In this document: one piece after another, positions 24,301-39,000 of the stretch
Layout of the letters: every line of letters begins with the position of its first letter
Position numbering within the stretch: position 1 is the stretch's first letter
NCBI GenBank assembly: GCA_903813345.2
Contig: CAIIXF020000258.1
Span: forward strand, 35,001-99,000
Direction of reading: 5' to 3'
Source: Owenia fusiformis
Taxonomy: Eukaryota; Annelida; Polychaeta; Sabellida; Oweniidae
Length of the DNA stretch: 64,000 nt
The notes under the pieces: generated by a model
The model's input: only the letters and a program-made list of their open reading frames with translations
The model's database searches: none
Told to the model about the DNA's origin: nothing
Position numbers and translations under genes: made by a program

Positions 24301-27300
24301 ACATATTACAAAGTAGTTCTGCAATTATCGCAGCGTTTCATAGTAAGTATCTATTTACACCTATTCATATAAAACATATATACGCGCATTGAATTAGCAT
24401 GATTTAAAGAAAATGTCTATGTGTGCTAAGCCCCTTGCACACGAAAGAATGAACTCGGTAAATTGAGTATCATCGAGTTGAAAGTCAACTCTGCTGCCAA
24501 GTATTGTTTCTAAGACTATATTTTCCTCCATGTCGAGTAATTTGACACAATGCTCTACGGACAGGGAGTTGAAAATATAGTTTTCAATGAAATCATTCTT
24601 TTCATTTATAAGTTCACCACATTTCATGAAATGTGTGACTATCGAGCCAGTAAAATCTTTGCAACGTTTACATTGATATAACCTAAATCTTGCAGGTGTG
24701 GTCAAATACAATATGTGGGCTAATTCCCAAAGTTGCTCGGTAGCCTTTTGACCAAGTGTCCATAAAACCGAAGGTTCTATTGACAATTGTACATTCGAAA
24801 ATAATGATAATGAATCATCCGCATTTACTCGGGCACGCCATTTTGTTTCTTCATTTAATTTTATTTGATTAGTACACATCATTTTAAATTTTACTTTGGT
24901 CATAAGTTGGCCAGATCTGAGAAAGTCTTGAATTGACTCCTGTACATAGTCATACTCCATTGACATGACGTCTTTAATAAGACCATTACAGATTTCATTT
25001 TTTTGAACTAAAAATGAGGAGAGTCTATATACGTAGAAACAATTGTTTTGTGAAAACATGAGTGGCTCTGCATAGTCTATCAAAAAACAACACCTTTGCT
25101 CTGTCTATATAACTCTCAATTGACAGTAAACCGAGCGTAGAGAGGACAACTTCCGACGAGACGTTTTGCTCAAATCCTTGTATTATTTTTGCAATTTTTC
25201 GAATGGTAACGTTAAGTGCGTGTAGTTCTACATTGGATGTTGTCCATAACTCGCAGCCGAACATGGCAGCGGGAAACACAATGGTTTTTAATAGCTTAAC
25301 GGCAACAAGGGGGTTAATGCCACCTTTGCCAATACCAATAGGTTTGATGGAGTAAAAAATGTTGAGCATTTTACGCTTAGCTTGTTGCATTGCTTCAATG
25401 TCAGTTAATTGAGCATCAAGTGTGTTTCCAGCGTAGCACTGCGTTCTGGTTTCAGGTACAATATCATCTTGCAAGTGCCACATGCGCATTCCTTGACTGT
25501 CTCTGAAATGTTTAGTACTTTCATTAAAAGTGATGATTTTACTTTTGCTGTTCTGACCAGAATGATATGACATTCTCCATTTTGAGCTATATTTTGATAC
25601 ACTATTTAATAATTTTTGGAGCTCATCTGGAGTTGTGCCAATAATTGTGGTGTCATCAGCCACCAGTACTGCAGGGATGCGCATATCACCTATTATTGCA
25701 CCCAAGCCTGTATCGCATAGTTCTTCAATAAGAGCATTAATGTACACCAGGAACCAGAGTGCACTACTGACTCGACCTTGACCTACTCCCTGTGTAATTT
25801 GAAATTCTCTAGAGTACTTTCCATTATAAAGTACTCTGGAAGTGGTATTTTCATAACTATCGACAATTAAACGCCAACTTTTACCATTTAGCCCCAGATT
25901 AAATAGTTTGTGAAACAGGCCCTTCCGCCACAACAAATCATAGGCCTTTTGGTTATCTAAAAAAGCAATGTACAGTAAGCTCTCTCTCTCAGAGTAAAAT
26001 TGAATAAGTTCCTTAAGGACAAACACTGCGAATTGGCTACACGCGCCTTCTTGGTATGCAAATTGCAGATTGTGTGGACACCCTTGAAGCTTCAATATTG
26101 GTATAGTTCTGTTTGTGAAAATTCTTTCCCAGACCTTAAAAATACAAGACGTCAAAGTAAGACCTCTAAAGTTGTCTCTATCCATAGGATCTTTGCCCTT
26201 TCCCTTAAACAAGGAGATCATAATACCTATTTTGAAGCTTTGTGGAACTTTGCACATGCTTACCATTGCATTAAAAACCTTATTAAGAAAATGTAATACG
26301 TCAGAGCTACTGTACTTAAGATGCTCGATTGTCACAAGATCATAACCAGGAGACTTGTTATTTGAAAAGGTAGCAATGCTTTGTTCAATTTCGGATACGG
26401 TTATTGGATTTTCGAATATGCCGTCATTATTAGAGAGCGACTGTGTCATTAAATAAGGATGCTCGTGATCAATGAGATTCTTGAAATTGTCATCGAAATG
26501 TGGCATGGATAATTCTGTACCAAGTGTTTCAAAATGGCAAGCCCATAATTCCCGAATTTGATCTGGATCGCGTATAATTTCAGTGCCAAGTCTGAGTTCA
26601 TGACCACACGGTTTCCTACCTTTAGCCTTATGACTGTTTAACATCTTATAAAAAAGGGCGCTGTCACATTCAGCAGCAGTTTGAAACTGTAAAATTTGCT
26701 CATTTTCGTATTCTAATTTGAACTTTCTCATATGTCTTCTAAAATGTCTCTTTTTAAGTTTGTACTTAAGAAAAGAATCGTGATTGAGACCACGTGGTCT
26801 TCCGGCTTGTATCCAAGCAACACGCGCAGTCCGCATTTCTGCATGAAGGATTTTTAAATCTCCTTTATTCCAAAAGGGCTTTAAGTATTTCCGGAACCGA
26901 GATCTCGGAATGTGTTTGCTGCTGGCATTGACAAGAGTATCAGCAAGAGCACGAACAGCTGAATCTAGGCCACCAATTGTGGTGAAATCGGCAGTACTTG
27001 TTATTTGTGACAATTGAGTTTTAATATCATTGGAGAATAATTGTTTCTGTATAAAAGTGGCTTTGCGCCATCTAGGTATATTCCTAGCCTCGCAAGAATA
27101 GTCGATTAGACTTAGTGGTAGTGACATATTAACATTCATTATAACTGGGTGGTGATCAGACACATTGTGTGGATGATCATCAATAACTCTACATTGTTCT
27201 ATGATATCGAACTTGTTTGTAGGTACAAATAAATAATCGACGCATGACGAGGCATTATTGCGAAAAAATGTGTGTTTGGGGCCCGTTGTAAGATTTTGAG

Positions 27301-29984
27301 CATTAACGGCTAAAAGGTTTGAATCAAAGACCCATTTTTCTAGCAATAGTCCCCGGTCATTTGCCAAATCACATCTAGGTCCACTTTTCGAACCGAGGTG
27401 ACCGTTGAAGTCACCGGTAAACATGATTGTTCCCAAAGACGAATAAGTGCAATAGAGACTATACAGATGATCTATCCAGTCAATATATTCATTTATTGGA
27501 TGATTTGCCGAAGGCATGTATACAGCAAATATGAACAAACTGCAGTTACCCTCTGTTACAATTTCTATGCCACATATTCTGTCTTCAATGCTAATTTTGT
27601 TTCGCACAATGAGAGATTTATTGTACAGTATTGCTATGCCACCATGACCTCTTCGCACAGCGTCATCGACGGAAAGGTCTTTTTGTGATATACCATGTGA
27701 ATCATAATTCAAATCAAGAGTGTTTAGGAAACTTAAATTGTCTGGGTACAACCAATGCTCAGTTAAGGTAACAATATGATAGTTGGGCAGAATGTTCGTA
27801 AGAAAAGGACTACCATACATTATACCCTTACAATTCCAAGTCATGACGCTGAGTGACTTGTCATTTAGTGACATAGTAATGTAGATAAAAAATATGCAGT
27901 ATCAGATATAAGGACAGGTTCATAGGCAATACATAGATCCTTGGTACAAGTCATCTTGGTATTGGTCGTTGTCCCAATCCTCGTCAGACTGACTGATGTT
28001 GCCTTTATTGTAATACTGAGAATCACCTTCCTGAGCATTTTGTGTTCTCTTTTGCTCATATTCAAAATGAGAAACATACGGTCTGGATTCGATTAAGGTC
28101 GGCCAGAAATGTTCATTCAGTGCTTTTGCGTAATGACTGGCTAAAACATTTACTCGTATTAGTAGCCATTCTCCATTGAATGATGTTTTCCTTGACATAA
28201 CCTTAAAACCAGTGACAGTTACACCCCTTTAAGTGCATAATTAACAAGGTGCTTTCGAAGCGTGTTGTATGGTTGTGATTTGACATGAGCAAGAACAATC
28301 TTTTTTGTTCGTGTTCTACGCACACGTACTCCGACAAAGTCATCATCACTATTGCAACTGGCATTATCAGCATCCAAGTTAGCTTTTGTTATGGCTTGGC
28401 GATGGGGCCACATCTGGGATTGTCGAATATCGGTACTTGTCCTGTCGGTACCACCGGACGATGTAGTGCGCGTAGCTGTGTCACGTGCGTTGCTTAAAGA
28501 AGTAGATTTTGGTGCGCTACACCTTACAGGAATATTGCGTGCGATGCTTGTATTCTTGCTAGTAGCTGCTTGGGACATGGTGGGTGTATGAGATGCACTG
28601 CATTCAATAGAAACATCGGATGCGCTACAGGTGACTGCCCCACTATTGGTTTTAACTGCAGAAGTACAGGTAGCAGTTGGTGCGCTGCATGTGCTAGAAG
28701 CACTAAGCGTAATGGGCGTAGCGGGAACATTCGAAATATCCTTTGTACTTGAAGCAGAACATTTGTTGGCTCCAGTGGGTACAGTGGGAGGATTTAAGGG
28801 TATTCCCCACACACTTGTGGGTACAGCTGATGTGTTATTCAAGCTACCGCTTGTATTTGGGGGGCCACTTAAAGACCTGGACCTATCTTGCACATTATCG
28901 TTGTTTGAGCTTGGAAGTTGCTCTTGATTCATTGTGATAGCTACACTGCGAGAAGAGGACTTTTCCAATGCGCTTACTTTGTTTTGTATTGTCTGGATTT
29001 GCTTTAAAAGCTTTGTTTTTGTTTCATTGATATCTGTTGTGAGTTTGTTTATGTCTGCTTGTTGATCATTGATTTTTGCCTTCGCTATCTTTAAGTCATT
29101 TTTTAACTTCTGTTCGCTATCCTTGCATCTGTTAAGTTCATTCTGCTTTATTTCAATTACATTATTGAGTTCTTTTACTTTTGATTTTGTAGACTTTGCG
29201 ATTTCAGCCTTGAGTTCATTGATTTCAGTTGCAACGTTAGATTTGAGTTCAAGAACGTTTTTAAGTATAATTGCTAGTTGGTCATCACTGTTTTTGTGTC
29301 TCATTGTAACATCGATAGGGTTGTGAACAACTGATTTTCTGTTTGTCTTTGCCTTAGGATTTAACAGTGTCTTAATATCCGACAGGTTAGAAGCTCCATT
29401 GATGAAATGGAAAAGATGATATATATCACATGCCAGCTTTTCTTTAACAGAAGTGCTTGTTTGTTTGTTTTTCCTACTGGGTAGACGACGAATAAGCGCA
29501 CCTGGTGGCATGGCATTGCTGCGATTGATTCGTGCATAATCAAATAAAGCATCTCTGGAATGAACTTATCCGTCTACATCTTGGTGGTCGCATAGTCTTT
29601 TAATGAATAACGCTTTGTCTGCACCGGAACACAATTCTTTAATTTCATTAATGATATCATTTTCGGTCTGGGTAGCTATTGGGGTGGGATTTAAATCATC
29701 ATAATCACTGAGAAAATCACCACTAGTTGATTCCATACAATTGTCACTATCATTTGTGGAATCGTCATCAATTTCTATATCTGCAGGCACATGCACTTTG
29801 GTAGAAAGTGGCATTGTATCAGATTCTGGTAAAAGATTTGCTGTTTTGCGTCGCTCAAATCAAAACATAAAATTCCGAGGTTGTCGCGACCTTGCTAGGT
29901 AAGAATAGAGCGAGTAGGGCTCCAAAGATGTATAACTAGTCTATTATCAGCGCGTACTTATACACTAAGTGTTCAATTAGCGAG

Positions 29985-30015
<31 letters not shown>

Positions 30016-33000
30016 GCCTCCAATACTGAAGAATAGTTTGACAATTAAAACAATCTTACACTACACGGGGAAGGGCCACACGTCAAATGGCGGGAAATTC
30101 TTGCATGGCTGTGGTGTGAAAGGCCCTGAACATGTATAATCAGATTTTTCACTATGGTGTAAATTCTGTGTCAAAAGTTTACAGACATAATTTCGCAATT
30201 TAGGTGCACGAAAATGTACGATTTCGTGTGCTCTTTATTCCAGACGCTCTAAAAGCGAACGCTCTCCATTCCTGACGCTAATGTTCTATTCCAGACGCTA
30301 TTTACCTATTCCCGACGCTATCTATTCTGGACGCTCTGAAACCGAACGCTATCTATTCAGGACGCTCCATTCTGGACGCTCACTATTAAACCGGACGCTA
30401 TCGATTCCAGACGCTCTATTCCAGACGCTCTATTCTGGACGCTATTAAACCGGACGCTATCGATTCCAGACGCTCTATTCCAGACGCTCTATTCTGGACG
30501 CTATTTAACCGGTCGCTTTCAGCAATCAGGACGCTCTATTCTGGACGCTATTTAACCGATCGGTTTCTGCAATCAGGACGCTCTATTCTGAACTCTACTA
30601 TTTAACCCGACGCTTGTATTCAAGACGCTCCATTCTGGACGCTCGATGACATTAACCAAAAGCTCTCCACTCTTATTCTGATTGATATATTATGAACGTA
30701 TTGCATTAACCCCGACCTCAACATATCACATCAAGGGCAATACAATATTAAACACGCGCTTCTATCATATCGTAGTAAAGTTTCGAACATTTTCAAAAGA
30801 TGGGGCGTATATTAGCACTTTTGATATTAAGTTTACGAATTTAATTTATAGATCATGAACGTAAATTGCATTAACACTGTCTACAACATCTCACATCAAG
30901 AGCAATGAAGTATTTAACGAGCACATCTTACATATCATATCATTTGTTGCGGTAGACCTTCGGATTTGTTTTGTTTAGTAACATTACATAATTGGATTAG
31001 CTCAATATATGTAAGCTAGGGGTGGTAGCATATATTTTAAAATGGCTATGGCAATCATTGGTAAAAAATCTTAGGAAATATATGCCATTTTCCTGGGGCT
31101 AGTTTACCCACAAACGATTTATTTTGAGCAATTTAAATGCATACTCAACTATTCGACAGATATGCTACTTTGAAATTAAGAACATAAATAAACATACTTT
31201 TGCTTTTTTAGTCATTTATTCATGGAACAAATCTCACGTTACTGCCAACTCGAAAAGCTAGTTTCGCATTCGTCAGGTCTAAGGTGGATAAATGGGTTTT
31301 TGGTGGTTCAGGTGATTTGTTTAATGTTTCAGCTTTCCTGGTAGGTATATGTATTATGTTGGTAGTATATCTTGTTGTTGAGATATTAACTTAAATGTTC
31401 CGTTTAGTGGTCCGTATTTCAAATATTTCGATTTTATTGTATTTGGTTTTTATCAAATGGGTGTATTGGTTAATTGTATTGGGGTATGGACAGTTCGGTG
31501 TTGGTTCGGTTGTTTTGTTCATTGCGCTTCATTGTCATGTGTATTTTGTGTTGATATCGTGTGTGTTCGAAGAGGCATTAACTTGTTCGTGTATGGTTGT
31601 ATTTTTTATTTTTCCGCATTTTGCGATATTTTCGATTTGTTAAGTTGGTGTGAGTTTGACTGTGTCTCGGGTAGGTCTATTGTGTGTAAATTACATTTTG
31701 GTGGTTCAGGAAATCTGCTTGATGTTTTAGCTTTCAGTTGGTATATGTATTATGTTGTTAGCATATCTTGTTGTTGAGATATTAACTTGAGTGTGGGGTA
31801 TGATGGTCCGCTTTTCAAATATTTCGATTTTCTATATTCGGTTTTTATCGAATGGGTGTAATGCGTATTGGTTAATTGCATCAGGGTATGGTCAGTTCAA
31901 TGTTGAGATTTAATTTGTTTGTTTTGTTCATTGTTTTAGCTTCATGGTCAGGTATATTTTATGTTCATATTGTGCGTATGAGAATAGTTGTTAACTTGTT
32001 CGTGTTTGGTCGTGTTTTTGGTGTTTTCCGCGTTTGCGGTATTTTCGATTTGTTAAGCTGGTGTGAGTTTGGTGGTGTCTAGGGTGGGTCTATGGTGGGT
32101 GAATTGTTTTTTTATTGGTTCAAGTGGCTTGTTTAATACTTTAGCTTTCTATTGGTGTGTGTATTATGTTGGTGGCATATCTTGTTGTTGAGATATTAAC
32201 TTGAATGTAGGGTTTAATAGTCAGAATTTCAAATATTTTGATTTTCCCATGTTTGTGTTTTATCGGAAGGGTGTATGCGTATTGGTTAATTGTGTCTGGC
32301 TGTGGTTGTTTTATTGTTTAAGTTTGGTTTGGTTGTATTGTTTTTCTTAAGCCTCTATTGTGAGGTATTTTTGTGTTGATAGTGTGTGTGTTGAGGGAGT
32401 TATCAACTTGTTTGCGCATAACCCTTTTTTGGTTTGATCTGAGTTTTGTGGTGTTTTGGTTTGTGTATGTGGTGTTGGTTTGGTGGTGTGTGTAGTACGC
32501 ATGTGGTGGGCTAATTTATTTTTCGATGGTTTGGTTGTTTTACGATTTGTTTTGGCTTCGTGTTGCTGTGTGTGTTGTGTTGGTGGCATGTCTCGTTGTT
32601 AAGATATTAACTTGATTTTGGGTGCCGTCTTCCCGTTTATGGATATTCTTGTTTTCCGTGTGTTGCGGAATTGTTGTCGGTTTTATAGAAAGATGTCGCT
32701 CTTTGTTAATTCGTTTGGTTACAAGGGGCGATATTTTTTTAAGATTGGTAGTAAGGTTGCTTTCGGTGAGTTCGAAGTGTACACGCATTGTTCATGCAGT
32801 CTGTGAACAAGTGGTGAGGGGTCTCTGAATGGGGACCTGGAAGACATAATCTAGTCGCCTTAGTTTCCCTAAACTATCGCATGTCTAATATGTGACAAGA
32901 GTAGTATATGTCAGTAAATAAGGCGTAAGATACTAGTATTGTTCGTATACCCTAGAGATAATATTGTTTTTGTTTTGGGGGTAAGGTTGCCAAACTTCCC

Positions 33001-36000
33001 CTAACCACCGTTAGTACTCATGTGACGGGTAGTCTATATTTGGTAGATCCTAGCTATAGTGTAATGACGTTGGTGTGGTATTTTCTATCTTAATGATCAT
33101 TTACGTAGGAGAGACAATCTGAACCCGGGATTTCGAACATGAGAATATGAGATGGAACTGTCTGAATGGAATACATAGGCCTGACAAATCAGATCAGAGG
33201 GGCAACCCCCCCCCCTGGAGTTGACTTTTTGTTGATATGAAAAATGCATTTGTATTAACAGGGTACCTACTCACTCATCAACTTCATGTTAAGGCTCCTT
33301 TTTAATATGGCACATACCTCATCAACCCCCTACGTAGGCTTTACTTTTAATAGGGTACCTATCCCCACAAAATTATAGATAAATCCATGGGCTTTCAAAA
33401 GCTTTTGAAAGCCCATGATAAATCTAATTTCAAAGTTATTCAATTTATGAAAGCGTCTGGTCTGGAACAGAAATCTCAATGACTAAGATAAACAAATCGA
33501 GTTCAATGCACGAGAGGTTTATCCTTACAGGAAATAAACAAATGGCGTGTTTTGATAACTTATTAAGAATAAACCCCGGGAATAAACAGTGTATCTGATT
33601 GCTAAAAACTTGGTAAATGAATCAGTCCATGTACGTTTTACCTAAATATAATAAACTAGATACAAACTATTTCATTAAAAGTAAATAATTAAAACATAAG
33701 ACGGGATCATATCAGAATTTCACTCAGGGAAATAAGAAATGTTTTCTTTTGGCAAATTATTGGGGATTATGAAATTGTCTCTCCAAATAGCTAAATATCT
33801 GCAACTTTGTCTCATTTGCTTGTTTTCCTCTTTTATGAAACAGCATCGTGTGTTAATTTATTATAGCTCACCACACATCTATAAAAGTTTTTTTATTTTG
33901 GCAAATCAATTTCACATTTATGGGTGAAGTTTCGAGATCTTCCATTTGTGTACGAGAGGAAAACTTAACATCCAAATTCCCAGTAAATACCCCCATAACG
34001 TATTAGTATACAGCTTGGCATATGAAATATTCTCCAAATGAAACAAAGCAGTTCTAAGAAGGACTTACATGTATGTTGGCCGTTGTACATGTATTCTTTG
34101 AACAACCACTCTCTCAATAATGTTTTCAGAATCATTATAACGGATTACTTTATCTCCAAGACAATTTCAACAAACTGGAATTTACAAAACTTCCCTTATT
34201 TCTTAAAAATGGACTGGTCCAGTTGACTCACCTGGAGCCGCTATGTTGTTAGCTCACATGGTGAGCTATTGCAATCATTCGCTTGTCCGTTCGTCCGTCT
34301 GTCTGTCCGTCTGTCCGTGGACAAAATTTCCGGTTTAGTTTTGGGAGTGATGACTTAGACCCTGTCTTGAGACATCACCCGTTGTGAACACGCATTAAGT
34401 CATGCAATCTGTGTCAAATGGTGAGCGGTCTCATTTAGGGGACCTGGGAGACATACCTGTAGTCTAGTGTCTAAGCTTCCCCGAACCACCGTCAATGATT
34501 ATGTGACAGGTAGAGTATATTAAGTTGAGCCTAGGATGGTGACATTGGTAGTGTCACTCCTATTGCCATTTTTTGTAGAGAAAGGCCGGACATACCGATC
34601 TTTTTTTTCTTTTTTTATTGGATCTTACACATACATCACACATGATATACACACATGTTCACATAATTCTTTTACATTTTACAAATAGGTACTGTTTTAA
34701 CAGCTCATCACCATGTATGAGGATTTCCTAACAATATGGTTTACAAATGTTTACAGCATAATGTACAATGGTCTTCAAAAACATATAGATTACCACAGTT
34801 TTATAATATATAACTCCATACCTTAAATATAATACATACCGTAGTTATTGGCTTAATATGTTCAATAAACGATCTCCAAGTATTGAAGGTTTCTTGCATA
34901 CCATTTGAATTTGCAATCCAATGTTCTGTTCATCTTTGATTTTATATTTTATGATTTCCTTTGTTTGGATAAAGGTGATTTTAGTTTTAGTCAGTCTCGA
35001 TTTATGTATTAATTTTTTTATATACATACATACTGGACATCTCCCTTACTTGTGAGTCACAGTAAGGGCCCAAGATGTTTCGAACTCATGGTTGGTGGTC
35101 CATGATATGTTCTTCATCAGCAGCCTAATGAGGGGGAGGGGGAGAGGGGATGGGTTGTCCCCGATTTGGTTTTGTTTTGGGATTGTCTCCAGTTGGAGAC
35201 AGTTAGTTGGGTAGTAAATTGGTATCATGGTTTGGGTTGTGTTTGCAGATTGTGCCTGATTGTATTTTAATTGATTCAGTATTGGGTTGTGACTGACTCC
35301 GTTAACTTGGTTGGTGTCAGGTTGTGTTGTGATGATTCAACAATGGGTTAATTTGAGTTTTGTCTCGTTGGCTATGTTGTGTTGTGTTGGTTTGTTGTTT
35401 GGTTGCTCGATTGTGTTAGTTTGATAGTCGATTGTGTTTTGGTGGTTGTTTGTCTGGTTGAGCCTGGATGTGTTGTGTAAGTTTGGTATCGAGTTGTGTC
35501 TCATTAAGTTATGTCAATTTCAAAATGGTTGTGTTATGTTGTAATTACTCAGAAGCGAGTAGCTAGTTACCAGTTTCGCCACCAGGTGGCTGATTCGGGG
35601 GAAATAACATGGCAGGGTATTACAAAGTTCCCTTAAATTTGAATTTACATCAATTTTAGTGGTTTACAAAACTATATTACCCTTGTGTATGTTATATTTA
35701 TACAAATTAAAATATTTCCAGTAAAGGAAAATATTATCTGCCCAACACAAGAAAATATATTTCACTTTTTGTGATTTTACAACATGGGGTCTATGGATAA
35801 TCTTCCCGACCTAGAAGTCACAAGAAATTTACATTTTATAGTTGATATACTTTTTTCAAAACCCAATTCTAGATGTATTTTTTATGTAGATTCCAAATAT
35901 GACATCAGATTGACTGAGTTTTGAATTTTCGTTGACAAAAATCAAGATTTTTCCTACTCGCATCTAGTCTTTATTGTGTTGTGCTGGTCGGGTAGCGGGT

Positions 36001-39000
36001 TGTGCCCAGTAGGATGAAGTATCGGGTTGTGTCCGATTGTGTTGCGTGATTGGTGTTGTTTTCAGAGAGTGTTGGTTGGGTGTTTTGGTATTCCAGTTTG
36101 GTTGTGCTTGGTTGTGTTTTGATTGTTTTGTGTAAAATTGTGTTGTGCTACATCAACAATGGGTTGTGTTTTGGTTTTGTTGTTTTATTATTTGGTTGTA
36201 CCAAATTGTGTTGCGTATATTTGACAATTGGTTGTGTTTTCGGATTTTAAAATAAGGTTGTAGTATTTGGGTTGTGCCGTATTGTGTTGTTGGATTGTAG
36301 TTGGATTGTGTTGTGTGGTTGGTTGTGCCTGATCGTTGAATGATGGGTGGTGGCGAGTTGTGCCCGATTATGTTATGATAGGTGGTCGGTTGTGCCTAGT
36401 CGGGTGAGGTATTAGGTTGTGTTCGGCTGTGTTGTGTGATTGTTGCAATCTCTAGTTCAAGAAAGCTGGTTGTGTGTGTTGGGATTTTTAGTTTGGTTGT
36501 TCCTGATTGTGTTTTGATAGTTTAGTTTTGTTGTGTGGTTTTGCCAAATTGTGTTGTGCTAATTTGACAGTGGGTTGTGTTCTTGGTAATTGTGAGTTAA
36601 GTTGCGTTCTCATTCTTCTGACACTGGTCGTGTTGCGTTGTTGGTGATCTTATGGGTTGTGCTTAGTTGTAATGGTTGGTTGTGATAGGTTATGTATTAA
36701 GTAGCAGGTTATGCCGAATTGTATTTTGGTGTATCGTGGAGTTTAGATACAAGTAGGGGTATTATGGTGTAGGTATATTCGTTAATTCTTGGTAGAGTCA
36801 ATAATATAAATGTATTTGTGTACATTATTAGTATATGCAATAGGTTTGGTACACTGTACTGTACCTATTCATACACAGTGAGATCTCGTGTAAGAAGTAC
36901 ACATGGTATGATGGGCGTTAGCGTTGCGTTGTTCTTTGGTTCTGAAGAGATAGTTTCTCGTTGTTCATTGAATCTCAAAATCTCAGAATGTGGCAGTTTA
37001 GTTCGGCGCTCCTCTTTATATTATATTGCGCGGACGTTAGAGAACAAGCTTCCGGTTTTTGGGAATGCCTGTAAAGTGAATGGTTTGCTCGGAAATTTGT
37101 GTTTCTTGCCTGTTTTGTATATTTTATAGTTTCTGTTGTGGTGAGTCAGTTCAGATGAAGTTTGTTACATCTTATTAGTTAGGCTTAAAACTTAAACAAT
37201 AAACCAACCACACCCAGACACAATTAACCAATACGCATACACCCTCCCGATAAAACACAAATATGGGAAAATCAAAATATTTGAAATTCGGACCATTAAA
37301 CCCTACATTCAAGTTAATATCTCAACAACAAGATATGCCACCAACATAATACACACACCAACAGAAAGCTAAAGTATTAAACAAGCCACTTGAACCAACA
37401 AAAAAACAATTCACCCACCATAGACCCACCCTAGACACCACCAAACTCACACCAGCTAAACAAATCGAAAATACCGCAAAATGCGGAAAACACCAAAAAC
37501 ACGAACAAGTAAACAACTCTTCTCATACACACAATATGAACATAAAATATACCTGACCATGAAGCTAAAACAATGAACAAAACAACCAAATTAAATCTCA
37601 ACATTGAACTGACCATACCCCAATACAATTAACCAATACGCATTACACCCATTCGATAAAAACCAAATACAAGAAAATCGAAATATTTTAAATACGGACC
37701 ACTAAACGGTACATTGAAGTTAATATCTCAACAACAAGATATACTACCAACATAATATATATACCAACGGAAAGCTGAAACATTAAACAAATCACCTGAA
37801 CCACCAAAAAGCAATTTACCCACCTTAGACCTACCATAGACACCGCCAAACGCACACCAACTCAACAAATTGAAAATACCGCAAAATGCCACAAAATACT
37901 ACGGTACACGAACAAGCCAACAACCCTTTAAATACACACAATATCAACACATAACACACATGACCATATGGCTTAACCAAAAACCAAACCAAACTTTAAC
38001 AATAAACTGACCACGCCCTTATGCAATAACCCAATACGCCTAAACACCCCCCCCCGCCAAAAACGAATAGGGAAATAGGGAAATTACAACTGAATGATAG
38101 ATCTAAAACAGCATCCATTATTCACAATCAAATCACAAATAACATTCTTTCGGCCGCTAAGGAAGAACACTCATGGGATACCCCCATGAATTCGAAACAT
38201 CTTGGGCCCTTATAATGACCAACATATAAGGGAGAAGATCCGCTATGGATCAGGATGTCCGGCCTCTCTCTACAATGAAGACAGGGAATAACACACCAAT
38301 GTCATTACCCTAGGATCTACCAAATATACACTACCTGTGACATGAGTACTGACGGTGGTTAGGAGAAGCTTAGCTACCAGACTTTGTCTCCCAGCCCCCC
38401 CCCCCCGAACGAGACCTCTCACCATTAATACAGATAGCATGACATATATGCGTATTTACTACAGGTGATGTCTCAGGACATTGTCTAAGTCACCACTCCC
38501 AAAAACTAGGCTATAATTCACAAATGGGCCGGGTTATAATAACTAAGATTGTTAAAAAGTGCTTTCATTCTACAATATGCCCATGATCAATGGATACGAC
38601 TCGGCAGTCCTAATTTTCATCAGTTGAGAGGATAAGATTCACATTTTGGACGACGAAAAGCTAAACCTGAACGCAGAAGAAGTGAGTAGCTCCCATGATG
38701 GCATCTCATTTCTTCTCAGCCCTGAGATATTTCAAGTGAAACAGAAAGATGCTATGAGTATCAGAATGGGATTCCCCTTAGCCATCCTATATGGCCATAC
38801 AAGCCTTATATGGATCTATCACTTGATATTCAAAATAGCGGACAACGGTCAGTTTGATTCCTAGTATATGGTCATGTAAGCCGAATCGAATACGAAGGCT
38901 GAACTTCGGGAGATCTCCCCCCTGACCTGAACGTAAAGTGCGATGCGCGCGCAACAAATTATGTAAACTCTTTAAGTTCGACTCAGGGGGGGGGGGAGAT

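Larger units (their letters stand above)
24214..29900 (-). mobile_element. second LINE copy, antisense to the large gene, decayed
   Basis: Read on the minus strand it holds ORF1 (29814 down to 27920, broken), ORF2 (27874 down to 24394, one frameshift) and a 3-prime end AAATAAAGATACAATACA with a run of ATACA repeats (24214-24250). The 3-prime microsatellite tail is typical of CR1/Jockey-like LINEs. It is related to, but a different family from, the LINE at 16275-20573. The 5-prime limit lies around 29830-29950 and no target duplication was found. It sits in the 24.5-kb intron after the TSP1 exon. Confidence 0.88.

Noticed and set aside
28285-29326. Several plus-strand frames of 60-98 codons opposite LINE-2 ORF1
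   Set aside because: They are antisense shadows of the ORF1 coiled-coil and Ser/Thr-rich coding sequence.
30235-30650. CRISPR-like array (short repeats with short spacers)
   Set aside because: Spacers are themselves variants of the repeat, lengths are irregular, and the setting is a eukaryotic mobile element.
31395-32082. Frames of 68-106 codons rich in Val, Phe and Cys
   Set aside because: They lie in the GT-rich tandem repeat, differ between units, and reflect base composition.
36818-37129. 103-codon plus-strand frame inside the composite
   Set aside because: No domain, no exon borders, no counterpart in the mirrored part.
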